A DNA stretch of 37,328 bases from Acidimicrobiia bacterium. Lineage in GTDB: Bacteria; Actinomycetota; Acidimicrobiia; Spongiisociales; ZC4RG35. Below the pieces are notes generated by a model. It searched no databases. It was not told where the DNA came from and was given only the letters and a program-made list of their open reading frames with translations. The DNA lies in contig JAAXHN010000001.1 in the NCBI GenBank assembly GCA_012270885.1, positions 1 through 37,328 of the forward strand. The letters are read 5' to 3'. Positions within the stretch are counted from its first letter, which is position 1, and the number at the start of each line of letters is the position of its first letter. The translations under genes were made by a program, and so were the position numbers. Of this stretch, positions 24,464 through 32,308 are shown piece by piece.

Positions 24464-24537
24464 TCCCTCACCGAGGATATTGCCGATTGACGGCTAGAAC
24501 TCAAATCGTCCTGATGTAAGCAACGAGCGAGGCGCCG

Positions 24538-24810
24538 GTGAGCTCCCTGTTGTTGCACCCGCCCCCTTCCTGGCACAGAACCAACCAGGTGACCGACAGT
24601 AACTACTTCGTTTCGAGTCCGACCTGGTCCCCCGACAGTACCAGGATTGCCTTTACGAGTCGGGGAAGGGGCTTCGACTCGGAGATCTATGTGGTGGGCG
24701 ATGAGGGTCGGTACGTCAGACAGGTCACCGACGACTTGAGTTCGGTGGCGGCTATGACATGGTCAATGGATGGCAGTGAGATCCTTTTTGCCAATGCAAG
24801 AGGTCGGTAG
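24538..24810 (+). pseudogene. Fragment of a TolB/WD40-like beta-propeller protein
   Basis: A 90-codon frame containing little more than two propeller blades: PTWSPDSTRIAFTSRGRG, SEIYVVGDEG, QVTDDLSSVAAMTWSMDGSE, ILFAN. Intact relatives have five or more blades and a signal peptide or enzyme domain. An in-frame TAA at 24517 blocks a longer product upstream, and the stop follows the second blade at once. I take it as the remains of a larger gene; a short expressed protein cannot be excluded. GTG 24538 is the only start before the blades. Confidence 0.6.
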
Positions 24811-24832
24811 TTAGAGAACCCGGGTGAGGCGA

Positions 24833-25114
24833 TTAGAAGGGGGCCGCTCCCAAACCCGCCACGCTCAACTTGATGAACGGACCGCGTTCCGAGCCGGTCG
24901 CGGGGCTGATCTGGGCCAGCGAGCGCACGCCTTGGGATGTCTCGACCAGAGCGGTCAGGCTCTTGCGGTCCAGGCAGGATCCCTTTGAAACGGTGAGTTC
25001 GCCGTCCCAGGTCCTCCGCTCAGGGTCGTTGATTTGGAGGGCAGAGGCGCCGATGTCGAGCAGGAAGCCGTTAGGGTCCATCACCCGCAGGATTCCTTGG
25101 TAGAAGTCGCTCAC
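24833..25114 (-). CDS. Small protein of unknown function behind hspR
   Basis: A 93-residue protein I do not recognise. It begins GTG 25114 (MSDFYQGILRVMD), 12 bases after the hspR stop on the same strand, so it is probably the last gene of the heat-shock operon. No signal peptide, membrane helix or Cys cluster. The sequence looks like a small beta-rich domain (LLDIGASALQI, TWDGELTV, GPFIKLSVAGLG). A TAGTCT box lies 9 bases before the GTG, so it might also have its own start. It could be a non-coding frame, but codon composition looks like its neighbours. Confidence 0.5.
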   Translation of the reverse strand: MSDFYQGILRVMDPNGFLLDIGASALQINDPERRTWDGELTVSKGSCLDRKSLTALVETSQGVRSLAQISPATGSERGPFIKLSVAGLGAAPF

Positions 25115-25126
25115 GAGATAGTGAGA

Positions 25127-25585
25127 CTAGCCGTCGCCCGCATCGCTCCGGTCTGCCAGGTCCTGGTAATAGATGCGGCGCAGTCCCTCGAGTTCTCCGG
25201 AGACGGCGCCCAGCCGGTCGTCCAACTCGCGGATCTTGGAACGCAGTCGCTCGTTCTCCGCTTCCAGTTGGGCTGCCCGCCCGGCGGTGGCGGCCAGTAC
25301 CTCTCGTTGGCGCCTTCGCCTTTGGTGCTCTTTGTGCAGTGCGGAGAGTTCGGCCTGTAGCTCTATCACCATCTTCACCCCTTCCAGATTGAGTCCGGCC
25401 GAGGTGAGTTCGCCGATGAGGAGAAGCCGTTCGATGTCCTGCTGTGAATAGCGGCGGGTGCCGCCCTGGGTCCGGTAGGGCGCCACCAGGCCTCGTCGTT
25501 CGTAGATGCGCAGGGTCTGGGGATGCATGCCCGAAAGCCTGGCGGCCACCGAGATCACGAACACCGCTTCCTGGCCGCTGGTCAT
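25127..25585 (-). CDS. hspR: HspR-like MerR-family heat-shock repressor
   Basis: A 152-residue regulator with a MerR-type winged helix-turn-helix at the N-terminus (FVISVAARLSGMHPQTLRIY, then ERRGLVAPYRTQGGTRRYS) and a dimerisation coiled coil from about 65 to 130. In Streptomyces and relatives, HspR is the last gene of the dnaK operon and represses it by binding HAIR inverted repeats with DnaK as co-repressor. Here the gene overlaps the dnaJ stop by four bases (ATGA) and has the same position. A possible operator is at 29214-29232. Slightly longer than typical HspR at the C-terminus. Confidence 0.92.
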   Translation of the reverse strand: MTSGQEAVFVISVAARLSGMHPQTLRIYERRGLVAPYRTQGGTRRYSQQDIERLLLIGELTSAGLNLEGVKMVIELQAELSALHKEHQRRRRQREVLAATAGRAAQLEAENERLRSKIRELDDRLGAVSGELEGLRRIYYQDLADRSDAGDG

Positions 25586-26700
25586 GCTTGCACCTCGAAA
25601 TGGGAGCGTATATCCTTGCGGTCCAGTTCGGCGAGGCTTTGCAGGAGTCGTCGCTGCTGTTTGGAGAGACGCCTAGGGATCTCTACCCGGGCCTCCACCA
25701 GCAGGTCTCCCGCCTTGCCCTTCCAGGCGGGCGCCCCTCTGCCTCGCAGCCGGAAGGTCTTTCCGTTGGGCGTCCCGGCGGGAATGCGCAACTTGACGGG
25801 TCCGTTCAAGGTGGGGACCTCAAGGGTGGCGCCCAGGGTGGCTTCGGCGTAGGTGAGGGGAAGCACCAGGTTGAGGTTTTTGCCATTCCGTTCAAACAGG
25901 GGGTGTCGCTCCACTTCGACGCTCACCACCAGGTCCCCCGCTGGCCCGCCCGATCGGCCCGGAGCGCCTTTCCCCCGAATCCTTATGCGGCCTCCGTCCT
26001 TCACTCCGGGCGGGACCTTGACCCGCACATGGCGGGTCAGGCGGCGCGCCCCGGTCCCCCTGCAGGCCGGACAGAGATCTTTGATCGTTCTCCCCGATCC
26101 CTGGCACTGGGGGCACGGTCGGCTGAAGGAGAAGAAACCCTGGTTCTGGACGGTGGTGCCCTGGCCTGAACAGGTCAGGCAGATCTCGGGGTGGGTCCCG
26201 GCCCGTGCCCCGGTTCCCCGACATTCCCGACAGGAGGAGGGGCCTTTCACCGCTATCGACTTGGTGACGCCTTCGAGGGACTCTTCGAAGGTGAGCCGGA
26301 GTTCGGCGGTGAGGTCGGCGCCCTTTCGCTCGCCTGTCTGTCTTCCGGTCCTTCCGAACAGGTCCCCGAATCCACCCATGCCCCCCAACAGGTCTTCGAG
26401 GTTGACCTGTCCGCCGAAGGGGCCGCCGCCGCTTCCCGCACCCGGGAAGTGTCGGTACCCACCCGAGTCCACCAGCCGCCGGACGTCGTCGTACTCCTTG
26501 CGACGCTCGGGATCGGAGAGGACCGAATAAGCCTCCGAGATCTCCTTGAACTTCTCCGCCTTGGTCTGGTCGCCGGGATTGGCGTCTGGATGGCAGAGAC
26601 GAGCCAGTTTCCGATAGGCGCGCTTGATCTCGTCGGGAGGGCTGGACTTTCCAACCCCCAGGGTCTGATAGAAGTCCTTGTCTACCCAGTCACGGTTCAT
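25582..26700 (-). CDS. dnaJ: Chaperone DnaJ
   Basis: A 372-residue full-length DnaJ, co-chaperone that stimulates DnaK ATPase and presents unfolded proteins. J-domain at about 9-75 with HPD at 37-39, a Gly/Phe-rich linker (GAGSGGGPFGG), then the zinc region with four CxxCxGxG-type repeats (CRECRGTG, CLTCSGQG, CPQCQGSG, CPACRGTG), then the C-terminal substrate domains. ATG 26700 directly abuts the grpE stop. The downstream stop overlaps the hspR start. Confidence 0.97.
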   Translation of the reverse strand: MNRDWVDKDFYQTLGVGKSSPPDEIKRAYRKLARLCHPDANPGDQTKAEKFKEISEAYSVLSDPERRKEYDDVRRLVDSGGYRHFPGAGSGGGPFGGQVNLEDLLGGMGGFGDLFGRTGRQTGERKGADLTAELRLTFEESLEGVTKSIAVKGPSSCRECRGTGARAGTHPEICLTCSGQGTTVQNQGFFSFSRPCPQCQGSGRTIKDLCPACRGTGARRLTRHVRVKVPPGVKDGGRIRIRGKGAPGRSGGPAGDLVVSVEVERHPLFERNGKNLNLVLPLTYAEATLGATLEVPTLNGPVKLRIPAGTPNGKTFRLRGRGAPAWKGKAGDLLVEARVEIPRRLSKQQRRLLQSLAELDRKDIRSHFEVQA

Positions 26701-27321
26701 CTATTCGGTTTCGTTCTCTCTGGTTACCTCCACCAGGGCGGCTCGCAGGAGCCGTCCCTCCAATCGATACCCGCGGCGCACCTCATTCGAGACTATCATT
26801 TCCCCCTCCCCCGGTGGTGGCGCATTGATCGGCTGGTGGAGGTCGGGGGAAAAGACCTCTCCGGCGGCCGGAATGATCTCAAGGCCCTGGCTCTGCAGTG
26901 TTCCCAGCAACAGTTCATAGGTTGCCCTCATCCCCGATAGGACGCTCTGGTCCTTCTCCGAGCGGGCTTTCAGGACCAGGGCGGCGTCGAAGCTGTCCAG
27001 AACCGCCAGCAGGGAGGAGACCGTCCGAGCAGCAGCCTGAGAGGCCACGGTGGACTGCTCTCTGCGCATGCGCTTTCGGTAATTGTCCAGGTCGGCCAGC
27101 GCCCGCAGATGGGACTGGTGGGACTGGTCTGCTCTCTCCTCCGCCTTCCGGAGAGCCTCAAGGACGATCCCGAGCGCCTGGGCAGGGTCTGTGGGGAGCT
27201 CTTCCAGCCCGGCCGGAAGGGATGCATCCATATCCAGGGTCGCTTCCACGGTAGGCTCCTCCGCTGTTTCCACCGTCGGACGGCCGGTCGAGTCGTCCAC
27301 GTCCCGGTGCGGGTCGGCCAT
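26701..27321 (-). CDS. grpE: Nucleotide exchange factor GrpE
   Basis: A GrpE of about 206 residues that releases ADP from DnaK. It has a long acidic, disordered N-terminus, a helical dimer stalk (RALADLDNYRKRMRREQ), then LLAVLDSFDAAL and the C-terminal beta wing (GEVFSPDLHQPI; VRRGYRLEGRLLRAALV). ATG 27321 overlaps the dnaK stop by one base (TGATG). A GTG one codon earlier (27324) would overlap by four; I prefer ATG because the Glu codons at the dnaK end supply GAGGAGG as ribosome site. Second gene of the heat-shock operon. Confidence 0.94.
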   Translation of the reverse strand: MADPHRDVDDSTGRPTVETAEEPTVEATLDMDASLPAGLEELPTDPAQALGIVLEALRKAEERADQSHQSHLRALADLDNYRKRMRREQSTVASQAAARTVSSLLAVLDSFDAALVLKARSEKDQSVLSGMRATYELLLGTLQSQGLEIIPAAGEVFSPDLHQPINAPPPGEGEMIVSNEVRRGYRLEGRLLRAALVEVTRENETE

Positions 27322-29141
27322 CACTCCTCCTCGTCCTCAACGATCTCGGCCTCCACCACGTCATCGTCGTCGACGTCTGCGGCCTGATCCTGTTCAGCCT
27401 GGGCCGCGGCCTGCTGGTACAGACGGGTTGCCATCTGCTGGCTGGCTGCGATCACCGCTTCCATCTTCTCCCGCACGGCCGCGGAGTCGGCGTTCTGGTT
27501 CTCCAGTACCGCCCGCAGGTCGGAGAGTGCGGATTCCAAGGCGCCCTTCTCCTCTTCGGTGAGTTGCTCGCTCTGCTCCTCCATTAGCTTTTCGGTCTGG
27601 TGCACCAGTTGGTCGGCCTGGTTGCGAGTCTCCACAGTCTCTCGCTTCTTCCGGTCCTCTTCCTCGTACTGCTCGGCGTCCTGCACCATCCGGTCGATCT
27701 CGTCCCGGTCCAGGGCCGTCCCGCCGGTGATGGTCATGGCCTGCTGCTTGCCGGTGGCCAGGTCCTTGGCGGACACGTTGACTATCCCGTTGGCGTCGAT
27801 GTCGAAGGTGACCTCGATCTGGGGTATTCCCATGGGGGCCGGGGGGATGCCGGTTAGAAGGAACTTTCCGAGGCTCTTGTTGTCCATGGCCATGGCCCGC
27901 TCGCCCTGTAGGACATGTATCTCCACCGACGGCTGGTTGCTCTCCGCGGTGGTGAAAATCTCCGAGCGGCGTGTGGGAATGGTGGTGTTGCGTTCGATCA
28001 TCTTGGTCATCACCGATCCCTTGGTCTCCACCCCCAGGGTCAGCGGTGTGACATCCAGCAACAGGACGTCTTTCACGTCGCCCTTGAGCACCCCGGCCTG
28101 GATCGCCGCTCCGGCGGCCACCACCTCGTCGGGATTCACTCCCCGGTGAGGCTGGCGGCCTGACAGCTCTTGCACCAGTTCCTGGACGGCGGGCATACGG
28201 GTGGAACCGCCCACCAGCACCACATGATGGATGTCTCCGGTCTTTACCCCTGCATCCCTCACGGCAGAGAGGAACGGCCCCTCCAGGCGCTTGAGGAGTG
28301 ACTCCGAGAGCTTCTGGAACTCCGAGCGCGTCAGTTTGTACTGGAGGTGAAGCGGTCCTGCCGAGGTAGCGGTCACGAAGGGAAGGTTGATCTCGGTCTC
28401 GGCAACAGTGGAGAGCTCGATCTTGGCCTTCTCGGCGGCTTCCCTGAGTCGCTGGGCGGCCATACGGTCGGCGGAAAGATCGACGCCGTGCTCGTCCCGG
28501 AAGCGGCGGACCAGCCAGTCGACCACGGCCTGATCCCAGTCGTCACCACCCAGGCCGGTGTCCCCGCTGGTGGACTTCACCTCGAACACTCCGTCGCCGA
28601 TCTCCAGAATGGAGACGTCGAAGGTCCCGCCGCCAAGGTCGAAAACCAGGATGGTCTGGTCGTTCTCCTTGTCCAGGCCGTAGGCGAGGGAGGCGGCGGT
28701 GGGCTCGTTGATGATACGCAGGACGTTCATCCCCGCGATCACGCCCGCTTCCTTGGTGGCCTGCCGCTGGGCGTCGTTGAAATAGGCGGGGACGGTGATC
28801 ACCGCATCCGTTACCTGCCCCCCCAGATAAGCTTCTGCGTCCCGCTTTAGCTTGAGCAGCACCCGTGCGGAGATCTCCTGTGCACGGTAGGTCTTCTGGT
28901 CGGCCTCGATTGACCAACTGGTGCCCATCTGCCTCTTCACCGAGCGCACCGTCAGGTCCGGGTTGGTGATGGCCTGTCGCTTGGCAACCTCCCCCACCAG
29001 GATCTCTCCGTCCTTGAACGCAACCACCGACGGGGTGGTGCGCGAGCCCTCGGCGTTGGCGATGATAACCGGATCGGCCCCGTCCAGGGCGGCGATCACG
29101 CTGTTCGTGGTTCCGAGGTCTATTCCGACTGCGGATGCCAT
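27321..29141 (-). CDS. dnaK: Chaperone DnaK (Hsp70)
   Basis: A 606-residue Hsp70, the ATP-driven chaperone and probable co-repressor of HspR. ATPase domain signatures: [16 protein letters not shown] (6-21), [31 protein letters not shown] and [16 protein letters not shown]. The substrate-binding domain starts after [17 protein letters not shown], and the helical lid and an acidic tail end in VEDEEE. ATG 29141 has the strong site GGAGGA. First gene of a dnaK-grpE-dnaJ-hspR operon, with a clear promoter about 100 bases upstream. Confidence 0.98.
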   Translation of the reverse strand: MASAVGIDLGTTNSVIAALDGADPVIIANAEGSRTTPSVVAFKDGEILVGEVAKRQAITNPDLTVRSVKRQMGTSWSIEADQKTYRAQEISARVLLKLKRDAEAYLGGQVTDAVITVPAYFNDAQRQATKEAGVIAGMNVLRIINEPTAASLAYGLDKENDQTILVFDLGGGTFDVSILEIGDGVFEVKSTSGDTGLGGDDWDQAVVDWLVRRFRDEHGVDLSADRMAAQRLREAAEKAKIELSTVAETEINLPFVTATSAGPLHLQYKLTRSEFQKLSESLLKRLEGPFLSAVRDAGVKTGDIHHVVLVGGSTRMPAVQELVQELSGRQPHRGVNPDEVVAAGAAIQAGVLKGDVKDVLLLDVTPLTLGVETKGSVMTKMIERNTTIPTRRSEIFTTAESNQPSVEIHVLQGERAMAMDNKSLGKFLLTGIPPAPMGIPQIEVTFDIDANGIVNVSAKDLATGKQQAMTITGGTALDRDEIDRMVQDAEQYEEEDRKKRETVETRNQADQLVHQTEKLMEEQSEQLTEEEKGALESALSDLRAVLENQNADSAAVREKMEAVIAASQQMATRLYQQAAAQAEQDQAADVDDDDVVEAEIVEDEEE

Positions 29142-29213
29142 GTCTATTGTCCTCCGTCTCTCGATTTGAGGTGCGAGTCCCAGGCCGAGGCCCGGAACTG
29201 CTTTGGTTGTCTA

Positions 29214-29232
29214 CTTATTACAACCTAACAAG
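29214..29232. promoter_or_regulatory. Inverted repeat at the dnaK start site, candidate HspR operator
   Basis: CTTATTA (29214-29220) and TAACAAG (29226-29232) form a 19-bp imperfect inverted repeat (6 of 7 pairs). Its outer CTT/AAG ends recall HAIR (CTTGAGT-N7-ACTCAAG), though the inner bases differ. It lies just downstream of the predicted -10 box, where a repressor would block transcription. Confidence 0.4.
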
Positions 29233-29238
29233 AGGGGT

Positions 29239-29267
29239 ATCATATTTCCACAATACGACATTATCAA
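29239..29267 (-). promoter_or_regulatory. dnaK: Sigma-A-type promoter of the dnaK operon
   Basis: On the minus strand TTGATA (29267-29262) and TATGAT (29244-29239) are separated by 17 bases, close to the vegetative consensus. Transcription would begin near 29232, giving a 5' leader of roughly 90 bases before dnaK. It is the clearest -35/-10 pair in the window. Confidence 0.7.
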
Positions 29268-29295
29268 ATCGACCTGTGGGAGGGCCTGATTGGCG

Positions 29296-29700
29296 TCAGT
29301 CGGCGGCTTTCAGCTCCAATGAGCAGGAGTTGATGCAATAGCGCATGCCGTCGGGTCCCGGGCCATCGGGGAATACATGCCCCAGGTGACCTCCGCATGC
29401 CTTGCAGAGCACCTCGGTGCGGACCATGCCGTAGGAGTGGTCGACGCGGGTCTCGATCCGGTCGGAATCCATGGCCTGGTAGAAGGAGGGCCAGCCGGTG
29501 CCGGAGTCGAACTTGGTGTCGGAGTCGAACAACTCCATTCCGCATCCGGCGCAGGAGTAGGTCCCCGAGTCCTTGGTGTTCCAGTGGGTCCCGGTGAACG
29601 GGCGCTCGGTGGCGCCTTCCCGCAGCACCCGGTATCGCATGGGGTCCAGGCGTTCCCGCCACTCGGCTTCGGATTGAGGGAGGGTGGTTTCTTCGCTCAT
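29296..29700 (-). CDS. msrB: Peptide-methionine (R)-S-oxide reductase MsrB
   Basis: A 134-residue enzyme that reduces methionine-R-sulfoxide in proteins. Two CxxC zinc pairs (CAGC and CKAC), GTGWPSF, and the catalytic Cys122 in RYCINSCSL; the extra Cys126 four residues on is unusual, as the family mostly has Ala there. I choose ATG 29700 (MSEETTLPQ), not the ORF start ten codons upstream, because TAGAGT lies exactly 7 bases before it and no ribosome site is present. It lies 75 bases downstream of the NUDIX gene and next to the selenoprotein operon, so a shared redox-repair theme is likely. Confidence 0.95.
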   Translation of the reverse strand: MSEETTLPQSEAEWRERLDPMRYRVLREGATERPFTGTHWNTKDSGTYSCAGCGMELFDSDTKFDSGTGWPSFYQAMDSDRIETRVDHSYGMVRTEVLCKACGGHLGHVFPDGPGPDGMRYCINSCSLELKAAD

Positions 29701-29707
29701 ATCCGGG

Positions 29708-29713
29708 ACTCTA
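29708..29713 (-). promoter_or_regulatory. msrB: -10-like box of msrB (TAGAGT)
   Basis: TAGAGT, 7 bases before ATG 29700. The same hexamer at the same distance precedes the thioredoxin-fusion gene at 32262. Confidence 0.6.
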
Positions 29714-29775
29714 CAGGGGCTGAAAGGCAAGGTGGCCCCGTTTCAGATCGTCCTCTCCCGGGTTTCCGACAGTGC

Positions 29776-30252
29776 CTAGAGGGGAGAGTGACCCAGGATC
29801 CGAATCAGGTGGTCGAGCAGGGCACCCTGGCTGGAGGCGACCTTGACCCTGGCTTCGGGAACGGAAAACCACTGCGCCCGGTCTATTTCGGGGAACTCTC
29901 GGATTCTTCCCGAGCGGGGTGGCCACTCCATGGAGAACGTCCCCGGCAGGAGGCCCTCCGGGTCGAAGTCGGCTTCCACCGCCCAGATGTTCATGATCTG
30001 GTTGGCAGCTTTGACCTCGGGCAGTGGCAGCCACGGATTCGCTGGCGCTTCCCAACCCGTCTCCTCCTCGAATTCGCGGGTGGCGGTGTCCAGGGGGGTT
30101 TCGCCCTGGTGACCCCTGCCCTTGAATACCGTCCATGCTCCCTGGTCGCGCCCAGCCCAGAACGGGCCGCCGTAGTGGCCGAGTAGTACTTCTACGGCGC
30201 CGGAGGGGTTCCTCCGGTAGATCAAAAGTCCAGCGCTGGTTCGAGGAGCCAA
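29776..30252 (-). CDS. NUDIX hydrolase
   Basis: A 158-residue NUDIX-fold pyrophosphohydrolase. The NUDIX box is complete and canonical (GX5EX7REUXEEXGU): GRGHQGE, TPLDTAT, REFEEETGW. N-terminal SAGLLIYRR and the strand GAWTVFKG are typical. The substrate (nucleoside diphosphate derivative, Ap4A or another) is not evident. The start is TTG 30252, preceded by GGAGG at six bases. It follows the UGSC selenoprotein by 26 bases on the same strand and is very probably the third gene of that operon. Confidence 0.9.
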   Translation of the reverse strand: MAPRTSAGLLIYRRNPSGAVEVLLGHYGGPFWAGRDQGAWTVFKGRGHQGETPLDTATREFEEETGWEAPANPWLPLPEVKAANQIMNIWAVEADFDPEGLLPGTFSMEWPPRSGRIREFPEIDRAQWFSVPEARVKVASSQGALLDHLIRILGHSPL

Positions 30253-30278
30253 GGCGATCCTCCCTCTTCTGGTCCGCT

Positions 30279-30791
30279 TTAGGTCGACAACGCCGCCAGG
30301 ATCTCGGGAAAGGCGGTCTCGGCAAGAGAGTGCATCTCTTCGTCGCTGCGGTCCTGGATGGGATGGGGCGTAAACACTCCCCGGGGATGCAGACCCAGGG
30401 CTTGTCCCTGGGCATCGGCTGCCTGAGCGAAGCGGTCTGACGCCACGAAGACTCCCGGGACGCCGCGGTCTTCCAGATCAACGAGGTCGTGCACACTGCA
30501 CGACGCGCACGAGCCTCAGTCGGCCAAGGCTTCGACCACCGCAGTGCACTCGGCTGCGATCTGCTGGCGCAGATCCAGGGGGGCCGGCTTGGAAAAGGTG
30601 GGTTTGCGATAATGCTTCACCGACACACCCCTCCGGGAGAACAATTCCTCCAACCTCTTGATGAACACGTCGCCTCTCGGCTTGGATATGTCCAGCAAGG
30701 CCACTGTCCCCTCTCTCAGGTCCGGTAGGCGGGGACTGAGTTGTCGCTCCTGGACGGTTCGTTCGTTGGTCGGGTCTAACAATGCGGTCAT
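30279..30791 (-). CDS. UGSC-family selenoprotein (UGA read as selenocysteine)
   Basis: One frame of 170 residues interrupted only by TGA at 30516-30518, codon 92. Read through, the junction is VVEALAD-U-GSCASCSVHDLVDL, the U-G-S-C motif that gives the UGSC family its name; cysteine homologues are known. A hairpin begins 11 bases after the UGA (30486-30504) and has a loop starting with G, as in bacterial SECIS elements. The second half (GVPGVFVASDRFAQAA, ALGLHPRGVFTPHPIQD) continues the same domain. A stop there would cut through a conserved fold, so two separate genes are unlikely. ATG 30791 follows AAGGGGG, 10 bases after the upstream gene. Probably a thiol/selenol redox enzyme; its reaction is not known to me. 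Needs selA, selB, selC and selD elsewhere in the genome. Confidence 0.88.
30486..30504 (-). promoter_or_regulatory. bSECIS-like hairpin of the UGSC selenoprotein
   Basis: On the minus strand GTCGTGCA, loop GTG, TGCACGAC: eight perfect pairs. The stem begins 11 bases, and the loop 19 bases, after the UGA (30516), and the loop starts with G. This fits the reported geometry for bacterial SECIS elements read by SelB. Confidence 0.75.
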
Positions 30792-30801
30792 ATGATCCCC
30801 C

Positions 30802-32262
30802 TTAGCTGTTGATGGCGACGGTGGTCATCTGCGAACTGGCTGCGCCGCCGATCCAACCAGAGATTATCGCCGAGAACATCCCGGCGTCTCCCCCGGCATG
30901 GACGAACCACAGGCCTTCTGGGACGAACTTTGGGATGGATTTGCTTCCGGCGGTCACCCGGGGTGGCATGCCCTCCGCTACTCCGTCGGAACCTGCCGCT
31001 ACCTCGGCCCCCGGGAGGGTGAGTAGTGATTGAATCTCCTGGCGCAGGCGGGTCTTGGACCATCCAGCCTCTCGGAAGACCCGGGCGTGTTCGGGGGAGA
31101 CCACCACTATCGCATCGGCCATTCCGACCAGTTTGGGATGGCCGACCATGCGCAGCTGCAGTGCGAAAGTCCTGGCCAGGGACCCAGGCGTGCGGGACTT
31201 CTGGTCGATGATCTCGATCGGTCCGTGACCGGCGAACAGGGTCACCGTGGAATCATCGGGAGAGAATCCCCGCTCTACGGACAGGGACTCCCAGGGAGAC
31301 CCTTCTTCGTCTTCGGGAAAGCAGAAGGAGAGCTTTCCCGGGCTTCCCAACGCGGCGCGGTCCACCCCGCCCGGTCGGGACCCGCCCACATTCCGGACCA
31401 CCAGATTGAAGGCTCGTCCGATGGTCAGGTTGGCCCGGTTTCCCTGACCGAGCGCGTTGATGCCGGAATTCATACCGATCCGGCGGCGGATCGGGCCGTT
31501 CACCACCATCACCGGACCTGTGAAGTAGGTGGTGGCCGAGATGCCGTGGATGTTGAATCGGCTGGTGGCCGCCGCTTTCACCGCGGCCAGCACCACCGGC
31601 AGGTATTCGGGTAGACAGCCGGCCATCACCGCGTTGATGGCCACTTTCTCAACGGTGCACTCGGCCAGGTCGGGAGGGAGTACGCACACCACCTCGCCCG
31701 GGGCCCGGGACGTGCCCCCCAGCATTCTCGCCACTCGTTCCTCGGTTGGGGGCGTCACGGGGAGGCCGTCCGTCCACCCTCGGGCGAAGGCCGCTTCCAC
31801 GGGATCTTCGGAGCTTCCCAACTCCACCCGTCGCGATGAGATCCTGTGAGGGGAGTGGCGTTGCATCAGACGCTCGTATACCTCGGGCAGCATGGTGTCG
31901 GAGCCGCAGCCCGGCCGCTGGTCCGGGAGGCCCGCTCCCAGACCCGGAGTCCGTGTCACCCGCTCCCAGCCGCTCCTCAGCCAACCCGGCTCTTCGTCCA
32001 CGACTTCCCCGTTTTCTATCCGGTAGATGGTGGGGGTGGTCTCGGTCTGAAGCCTCCAGGAGATGTCCAGTTCCCGGTCGTGAAGAACTTCGAAACCGGG
32101 CGGGAAGTCGGCCCGGTCCTGAGAGACCACCGCCAGAGGCCTGTCACCCACGGTGAGTTCCGCCAGGACCGGCACCACTGTGTGGCAGGTCTCGCAATCG
32201 TCCTTCACCACCGCCAGAAGCCCGTCTGTGACGGGAAGGGATGTGGTGGACTGATCACTCAT
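30802..32262 (-). CDS. Thioredoxin-like domain fused to a large domain of unknown function, UGSC partner
   Basis: A 486-residue protein. Residues about 12-105 look like a thioredoxin fold: strand LLAVVKDDC, redox pair CETC (Cys23, Cys26) and a cis-proline-like TTPTIYRIENG. The remaining 370 residues form a domain I can describe but not name: ARGWTDGLPVTPPTEERVARML, then CTVEKVAINAVMAGCLPEYL, VMVVNGPIRRRIGMNSGINA, LFAGHGPIEI, and a C-terminal WFVHAGGDAGMFSAII. No membrane helix or signal. The UGSC gene follows after 10 bases, then a NUDIX gene. I choose ATG 32262 (MSDQSTTS) because TAGAGT lies exactly 7 bases before it; a TTG one codon upstream is less likely. The pairing suggests electron flow between the CxxC and the selenocysteine, which is an inference. 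Confidence 0.82.
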   Translation of the reverse strand: MSDQSTTSLPVTDGLLAVVKDDCETCHTVVPVLAELTVGDRPLAVVSQDRADFPPGFEVLHDRELDISWRLQTETTPTIYRIENGEVVDEEPGWLRSGWERVTRTPGLGAGLPDQRPGCGSDTMLPEVYERLMQRHSPHRISSRRVELGSSEDPVEAAFARGWTDGLPVTPPTEERVARMLGGTSRAPGEVVCVLPPDLAECTVEKVAINAVMAGCLPEYLPVVLAAVKAAATSRFNIHGISATTYFTGPVMVVNGPIRRRIGMNSGINALGQGNRANLTIGRAFNLVVRNVGGSRPGGVDRAALGSPGKLSFCFPEDEEGSPWESLSVERGFSPDDSTVTLFAGHGPIEIIDQKSRTPGSLARTFALQLRMVGHPKLVGMADAIVVVSPEHARVFREAGWSKTRLRQEIQSLLTLPGAEVAAGSDGVAEGMPPRVTAGSKSIPKFVPEGLWFVHAGGDAGMFSAIISGWIGGAASSQMTTVAINS

Positions 32263-32269
32263 CAAGATG

Positions 32270-32275
32270 ACTCTA
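32270..32275 (-). promoter_or_regulatory. -10-like box of the UGSC operon (TAGAGT)
   Basis: TAGAGT, 7 bases before ATG 32262 and preceded by CTTG. This is the same hexamer and spacing as at msrB (29708-29713), and it suggests a leaderless message. No good -35 is seen. Confidence 0.6.
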
Positions 32276-32308
32276 CAAGTGCCGCCGTTGTAACGGGGGG
32301 CGAGGGTG

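Noticed and set aside
30516-30518. TGA as a real stop giving two small genes
   Set aside because: Frame and domain continue across it, the motif is U-G-S-C and a SECIS-like hairpin follows.
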